Shown here one piece after another: positions 60,399 to 64,000 of a stretch of 64,000 bases of DNA. The notes under the pieces were generated by a model that was not told the DNA's origin, ran no database searches, and worked only from the letters and a program-made list of their open reading frames with translations. The position numbers and the translations under genes were made by a program. Source of the stretch: Flavonifractor sp. An92. Lineage in GTDB: Bacteria > Bacillota > Clostridia > Oscillospirales > Oscillospiraceae. Each line of letters starts with the position of its first letter. The stretch's first letter is position 1. Location of the stretch: NCBI RefSeq assembly GCF_002159175.1, contig NZ_NFGZ01000015.1, forward strand, positions 1 through 64,000. Direction: 5' to 3'.

Positions 60399-60487
60399 TG
60401 GCGGAGACGGAGGGATTCGAACCCTCGAGCCCTTGCGGACTACACGATTTCCAATCGTGCTCGTTATGACCACTTCGATACGTCTCC
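60399..60487 (-). tRNA. tRNA-Ser(GGA)
   Basis: Minus-strand acceptor GGAGACG pairs with CGTCTCC, discriminator G, encoded CCA (60401-60399). The anticodon stem is CACGA/TCGTG with loop TTGGAAA (anticodon GGA), a long variable arm typical of class II tRNA, and the T-loop GGTTCGAATCC. Length is 89 bases. It reads UCU/UCC serine codons. Confidence 0.96.
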
Positions 60488-60834
60488 GTATGGAATTGTT
60501 CGTTGCTGTCAGCAACAGATGTTATTATAGCAGGTTTTTTAGATTCGTCAAGAGGAAATTTAAAAATTCACCAAATTTTTTCTGCGGGGCTGTTGGAGGG
60601 AAAAACTGCGGGTAACAAAATGTAATGGATTGTTACCGATTTGGAAGTAACAGGAAATACAGAAGGGGAGCGGGCCCAGAAATGGAAAATCGAAATCGTT
60701 GCGCCGCAAGGGTTTGCGGACTCCGACAAAATTAGGGGTTGCAATCTGCCTCCAAATAAATTACAATACGGTTACAATCTGATGAAAATAAAGTAACAGA
60801 TTGAAAACAGAAACGTAACAGGAGGTATCCTCAT
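60488..60834. other. Intergenic region before the SleB-type gene
   Basis: An AT-richer stretch of 347 bases without a gene. It holds several GTAACA/TTACAAT repeats, including an exact WalR-type box (next entry), and presumably the tRNA promoter. No credible small gene was seen. Confidence 0.6.
60760..60776 (-). promoter_or_regulatory. WalR-like binding site
   Basis: Minus strand TGTAAC CGTAT TGTAAT fits the WalR consensus TGTWAH-N5-TGTWAH exactly. It lies 59 bases before the SleB-type hydrolase start. Confidence 0.5.
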
Positions 60835-61647
60835 ATGCAGAAGCGAGTGTCCTGCCTGGTGCTGGCCCTGGCCCTCTTTGTGGCCATGAGCACCCATGCA
60901 GCCGCCGCCGAGAGCAGTTGCGGCGTTGTGGTGAACGGCAAAGAGCTGTCCACCGCCGTGGCAAAGGTGATCAACCAGAATACCTACGTGTCCTATTGGC
61001 CGGTGGTCCTGGCCATGTACCCCGACGCCACCGTGTCCTGGGAGAACGGCCAGTCCGTGGCCCGGGCCAATGGCCTCACCCTGTGCGTGCCGGTGGGAGC
61101 CCAGTATATCGTGGCCAACGGCCGCTACCTCTACGTGGCCGACGGCGTGAAGTCGGAGAACGGCAGCATCCTGGTCCCGGCGCAGACCCTGGCCAAGGCC
61201 CTGGGCGCCACCGTGGGCTGGGACAGCATCAACCAGTGCGCGGTGTTCCAGTCGGCCAGCGGCCCCATCGCCTCGGGTGACAGCTACTACAACAGCGACT
61301 CGGTCTACTGGCTCTCCCGCATCATCTATGCCGAGAGCGGCAATCAGTCCCTGGACGGCAAGATCGCCGTGGGCAACGTCATCCTCAACCGGGTGGCCAG
61401 CTCCCAGTTCCCCAACACCATCAAGGGCGTCATCTTCCAGGCCAATCAGTTCAGCCCCGTGAGCAACGGCTCCATCTACAACACCCCCAGCACCCAGAGC
61501 GTCATCGCCGCCAAGCTGTGCCTGGACGGGGCCAACACCGTGGGCAACAGCCTCTACTTCGTCAACCCCCGCGTTTCCCCCAACAGCTGGGCCAGCCGGA
61601 ACCGCACCTGTGTGGCTACCATCGGCGCCCACGCGTTCTTTGCTTAA
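60835..61647 (+). CDS. SleB-like cell wall hydrolase with N-terminal stalk domain
   Basis: The 270-residue secreted protein has a signal peptide (residues 1-25: MQKRVSCLVLALALFVAMSTHAAAA). A copper-amine-oxidase-N-like stalk (about 26-140) follows, including YLYVADGVKSENGSILVPAQTLAKALGATVGWD. Hydrolase_2/SleB (about 150-270) ends the protein. The catalytic Glu is in RIIYAESGNQSLDGKIAVGNVILNRV (about 167). SleB-type enzymes are lytic transglycosylases acting on spore cortex or growing wall. The promoter region has a WalR-type box. A terminator follows. Confidence 0.9.
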   Translation: MQKRVSCLVLALALFVAMSTHAAAAESSCGVVVNGKELSTAVAKVINQNTYVSYWPVVLAMYPDATVSWENGQSVARANGLTLCVPVGAQYIVANGRYLYVADGVKSENGSILVPAQTLAKALGATVGWDSINQCAVFQSASGPIASGDSYYNSDSVYWLSRIIYAESGNQSLDGKIAVGNVILNRVASSQFPNTIKGVIFQANQFSPVSNGSIYNTPSTQSVIAAKLCLDGANTVGNSLYFVNPRVSPNSWASRNRTCVATIGAHAFFA

Positions 61648-61679
61648 TTTGATCACCGACTGCTCCTGGCAGTATGTAA

Positions 61680-61716
61680 TGACCGGACCCCGAGGGGCCC
61701 GGTCCTTTTCTTTTTC
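61680..61716 (+). terminator. Terminator after the hydrolase gene
   Basis: GACCGG-CCCC / GGGG-CCGGTC stem followed by CTTTTCTTTTT. Confidence 0.85.
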
Positions 61717-61717
61717 C

Positions 61718-61885
61718 TCAGAAGCCCATGCTGTCGGTGAAGTCGCTGGCCAGATCGCTGACCATGCGTCCGGCCTTCTTGGCCTTGCGCTTGAGCTGGC
61801 GGCGGTTGGACATGGCGGCCGAGGTGAGCATGACGCCTGCCATCATGCCAAGGCCCATGCCGCCCAGAAAGGGATGCTGATTCAT
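61718..61885 (-). CDS. Small protein, probable membrane-associated (55 residues)
   Basis: The sequence is MNQHPFLGGMGLGMMAGVML, then TSAAMSNRRQLKRKAKKAGR, then MVSDLASDFTDSMGF. An AAAGGAGG site is nine bases before the ATG at 61885, and codon use is like neighbouring genes. The first 23 residues are Gly/Met-rich and mildly hydrophobic, like a short glycine-zipper helix; a basic stretch (NRRQLKRKAKKAGR) follows. It resembles small YtxH-like membrane proteins. I do not recognise it as a named family. Confidence 0.72.
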   Translation of the reverse strand: MNQHPFLGGMGLGMMAGVMLTSAAMSNRRQLKRKAKKAGRMVSDLASDFTDSMGF

Positions 61886-61943
61886 ATTTGGGACCTCCTT
61901 TCGTGATCTGGTCCTATTCTTCCCGGAATGACAGAAAAATGCG

Positions 61944-61972
61944 TTGCTAAATACTGAGATTCAAGCTATAAT
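61944..61972 (+). promoter_or_regulatory. Sigma-A promoter of pyrC
   Basis: TTGCTA (61944-61949), 17-base spacer, TATAAT (61967-61972). Confidence 0.75.
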
Positions 61973-61979
61973 GATGTGG

Positions 61980-62173
61980 GCTGAATCAACCGCATTGCGG
62001 CTTGTTCGACACATATACGCATATCACCGGATACACAGGTGCCGTGCCGCCTGGCACAGCGCACAGCGGCGGTCCGGGGCAAGGGGGCGGAGCGTCAGCC
62101 GGTCCCTTTTTCTATGGACGATAACTGGAATGATTTGGAATAGAAAGGAACGCGACCAGAAAGGAGTGATCCC
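61980..62173 (+). other. Leader before pyrC
   Basis: About 195 bases without a gene. Small stems (CCGC/GCGG near 61990; GTGCC/GGCAC near 62044-62057) and a T-run near 62106-62110 are visible, but no perfect terminator and no PyrR-binding consensus was found. Confidence 0.5.
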
Positions 62174-63454
62174 GTGAAATTGCTGATTCGGCAGGGCCGT
62201 TTCATCGACCCGGTCAGCGGCATTGGCGGCGTAATGGACATTTTGGTGGAGGACGGCCGTGTGGCGGTCCTGGGCAGCAACCTCCAGGACGACGAGGCCC
62301 AGGTGCTGGACGCCACCGGGCTGGTGATGTGCGCCGGCCTGGTGGACATGCACGTCCATCTGCGCGACCCGGGCCTGGAGTACAAGGAGACCATCGAGAC
62401 CGGTACCCTGGCGGCAGCCCGGGGCGGCTTTACCTCCATCGCCTGCATGCCCAACACCCGTCCGGCGGTGGACTGCCCTGAGCAGATCGCCTACGTCAAG
62501 AGCAAGGCCGCCGGAGCCTGCGGCGTGAACGTGTGGCCCATCGGCTCGGTGAGCGTGGGCGAGCGGGGCGAGGAGCTGACCGACTTCGAGGCCCTGAAGG
62601 AGGCGGGGGTGGTGGCCCTCTCCGACGACGGGATGCCGGTGCAGAACGCCAACCTGATGCGCGACGCCCTCATCCTGGGCCACCGGCACGACCTGACCGT
62701 CCTCTCCCACTGTGAGGACGCCGACATGGTGAAAAACTACGCGGTGAACGAGGGCCGGGTCTCCCGGCAGCTGCGCCTGCCCGGCCGGCCCGCCATCGCC
62801 GAGGAGATCATGGTGGCCCGGGACGCCATGCTGGCCGAGGAGACCGGCGCGGCGGTCCACATCTGCCACATCTCCACCGCCAAGGCGGTGGCCCTGGTGC
62901 GCCGCTATAAGAAGAAGGGCGTCCACATCACCTGTGAGACCTGCCCCCAGTACTTCTCCCTCACCGAGGACATCGTGCCCGAGAAGGGGAGCATGGCCCG
63001 GGTGAACCCGCCCCTGCGCACCAAGAAGGACGTGGAGGCCATCATCGAGGGCCTGAAGGACGGCACCATCGACGCCATCGCCACCGACCACGCCCCCCAC
63101 TCCGCCGAGGAGAAGGCCCGGCCCCTCACCGAGGCCCCCAGCGGCATGGTGGGACTGGAGACCGCCCTGGCGGTGACCCTGACCTATCTGTACCACGGCA
63201 AGCACATGCAGCTCTCGGACATCATCCGCAAGATGACCCTCAACCCGGCCTGCATCCTGCGCATCAACAAGGGCCGCCTGGCCATCGGCGGCGAGGCCGA
63301 CATCGTCCTCTTCGACCCCGACGAGGAGTGGACGGTGGACCCGGAGCAGTTCGCCTCCAAGGGCCGCAACACCCCCTTCGCCGGTATGAAGCTGAAGGGC
63401 AAGGTGAAATACACCATCGTGGACGGGCGCATCGTCTATCAGGACCGGACCTGA
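62174..63454 (+). CDS. pyrC: Dihydroorotase
   Basis: The 426-residue enzyme forms dihydroorotate in pyrimidine synthesis. Motifs: CAGLVDMHVHLRDPGLEYKETIETG (metal HxH about residues 59-61), GGFTSIACMPNTRPAVD, CHISTAKAVAL, ATDHAPHSAEEK (catalytic Asp). GTG start 62174 follows AAAGGAG by seven bases. The length fits the class I bacterial type. pyrF follows after 51 bases. Confidence 0.95.
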   Translation: MKLLIRQGRFIDPVSGIGGVMDILVEDGRVAVLGSNLQDDEAQVLDATGLVMCAGLVDMHVHLRDPGLEYKETIETGTLAAARGGFTSIACMPNTRPAVDCPEQIAYVKSKAAGACGVNVWPIGSVSVGERGEELTDFEALKEAGVVALSDDGMPVQNANLMRDALILGHRHDLTVLSHCEDADMVKNYAVNEGRVSRQLRLPGRPAIAEEIMVARDAMLAEETGAAVHICHISTAKAVALVRRYKKKGVHITCETCPQYFSLTEDIVPEKGSMARVNPPLRTKKDVEAIIEGLKDGTIDAIATDHAPHSAEEKARPLTEAPSGMVGLETALAVTLTYLYHGKHMQLSDIIRKMTLNPACILRINKGRLAIGGEADIVLFDPDEEWTVDPEQFASKGRNTPFAGMKLKGKVKYTIVDGRIVYQDRT

Positions 63455-63505
63455 GCGCCCTGACATAAGACCGCATCGAGAATAGAGAAAAGGAAGGTTT
63501 TCAAC

Positions 63506-64000
63506 ATGTCGTTTGATGTACTGCAAGATAAGATCCTGAAGGTCAAGAACCCCACCGTGGCCGGCCTGGACCCCAAGCCCGAGTATGTGCCCGAGTTCCT
63601 CCGCAAGGAGGCCTATGCCCAGTACGGCGAGACCCTCCAGGGGGCCGCCGAGGCCATCTTCGCCTTCAACAAGGGCCTCATCGACGCCCTGTGCGACATC
63701 GTCCCCGCTGTGAAGCCCCAGAGCGCCTACTATGAGCGCCTGGGCTGGCGCGGCATGGAGGTCATGGAGCGCACCATCCGCTACGCCAAGGAGAAGGGCC
63801 TCTACGTCATTGCCGACATCAAGCGCGGCGACATCGGCTCCACCGCCTCTGCCTACGCCGACGGCTGGCTGGGCTCCACCGCCGTGGAGGGCAACTCCTT
63901 CAAGGTCTTTGACGCCGACTGCGTCACCCTCAACGGCTACATGGGCTCCGACAGCGTGAATCCCTTCCTCAAGACCTGCGTGGCCGAGGACAAGACCTGC
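63506..64000 (+). CDS. pyrF: Orotidine 5'-phosphate decarboxylase, N-terminal part
   Basis: The start (165 codons visible; the gene runs off the window) begins MSFDVLQDKILKVKNPTVAGLDPKPEYVPEF. It contains FNKGLIDALCDIVPAVKPQSAYYERLGWRGMEVME and the catalytic VIADIKRGDIGSTASAYADGWLG (about residues 104-126). The KRGDIGSTA form belongs to the long OMPDC branch. Together with pyrC it makes part of a pyrimidine operon. Confidence 0.93.
   Translation, partial: MSFDVLQDKILKVKNPTVAGLDPKPEYVPEFLRKEAYAQYGETLQGAAEAIFAFNKGLIDALCDIVPAVKPQSAYYERLGWRGMEVMERTIRYAKEKGLYVIADIKRGDIGSTASAYADGWLGSTAVEGNSFKVFDADCVTLNGYMGSDSVNPFLKTCVAEDKTC

Noticed and set aside
61980-62173. PyrR-type attenuator before pyrC
   Set aside because: No PyrR-binding consensus and no perfect terminator stem before the T-run.

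Overview
The window is about 64 kb of GC-rich chromosome from an anaerobic, gut-type Firmicute. The best guess is class Clostridia, Oscillospiraceae or a Flavonifractor/Intestinimonas-like relative. This rests on Stickland-type glycine reductase with selenocysteine, clostridial sigma-A promoters and AGGAGG ribosome sites, SLH, GerMN, SleB and RNase J proteins, a CCA-encoding tRNA gene, and tungsten, molybdenum and pterin genes of clostridial type. I see no transposase, phage gene or CRISPR array.

Layout. 1-1.4 kb: tail of an anchored surface protein and an SLH surface protein. 1.5-17.1 kb: a tungsten block. It holds tupABC tungstate uptake (with a circularly permuted TupA), an operon of two MoeA-type proteins and two FAD oxidoreductases, a MoeB/ThiF E1 enzyme, a LysR regulator, and a six-gene operon with the composition of electron-bifurcating tungsten aldehyde oxidoreductases: polyferredoxin, AOR, MoaD, NuoE-, NuoF- and NuoG-like subunits. 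17.2-21.5 kb: a Crp/Fnr regulator, then membrane proteins, an amidohydrolase and a TauE permease. 21.6-29.8 kb: a GH29 alpha-L-fucosidase, an Opp-type ABC importer and a ROK regulator. 29.9-36.3 kb: cutC, a PadR-controlled operon of duplicated membrane-protein pairs, a double-cubane/DUF3343 pair, an ArsC-like protein and a DUF1653 protein. 36.5-47.5 kb: RNase J with a long leader, MetY, a GerMN lipoprotein with a two-component system, a ComEA-like protein, a D,D-carboxypeptidase, a TetR regulator and PutP. 47.6-55.8 kb: molybdenum cofactor synthesis and modABC, preceded by two RNA leaders of the same architecture (candidate Moco riboswitches). 55.9-60.5 kb: gluQRS, a tandem glycine riboswitch, grdX-grdE-grdB and tRNA-Ser. 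60.8-64 kb: a SleB-type hydrolase, a small unlisted gene, pyrC and the start of pyrF.

How it fits together. Separate tungstate and molybdate importers, four MoeA-like proteins, MoaA, MoaC-MobB, MOSC-MogA, a MoaD and an E1 enzyme all converge on pterin-metal cofactor supply. The only visible cofactor client is the tungsten AOR complex, which would oxidise aldehydes and pass electrons to NAD+ and ferredoxin. Glycine reductase component B is induced by glycine through its riboswitch, but components A and C must lie elsewhere. The most unusual observations are the circularly permuted TupA, the paired candidate Moco riboswitches with two different control mechanisms, the glycine switch with its terminator and the selenocysteine codon of grdB, the hairpin between the strong Shine-Dalgarno site and the start of the AOR operon, and a 55-residue gene at 61718-61885.
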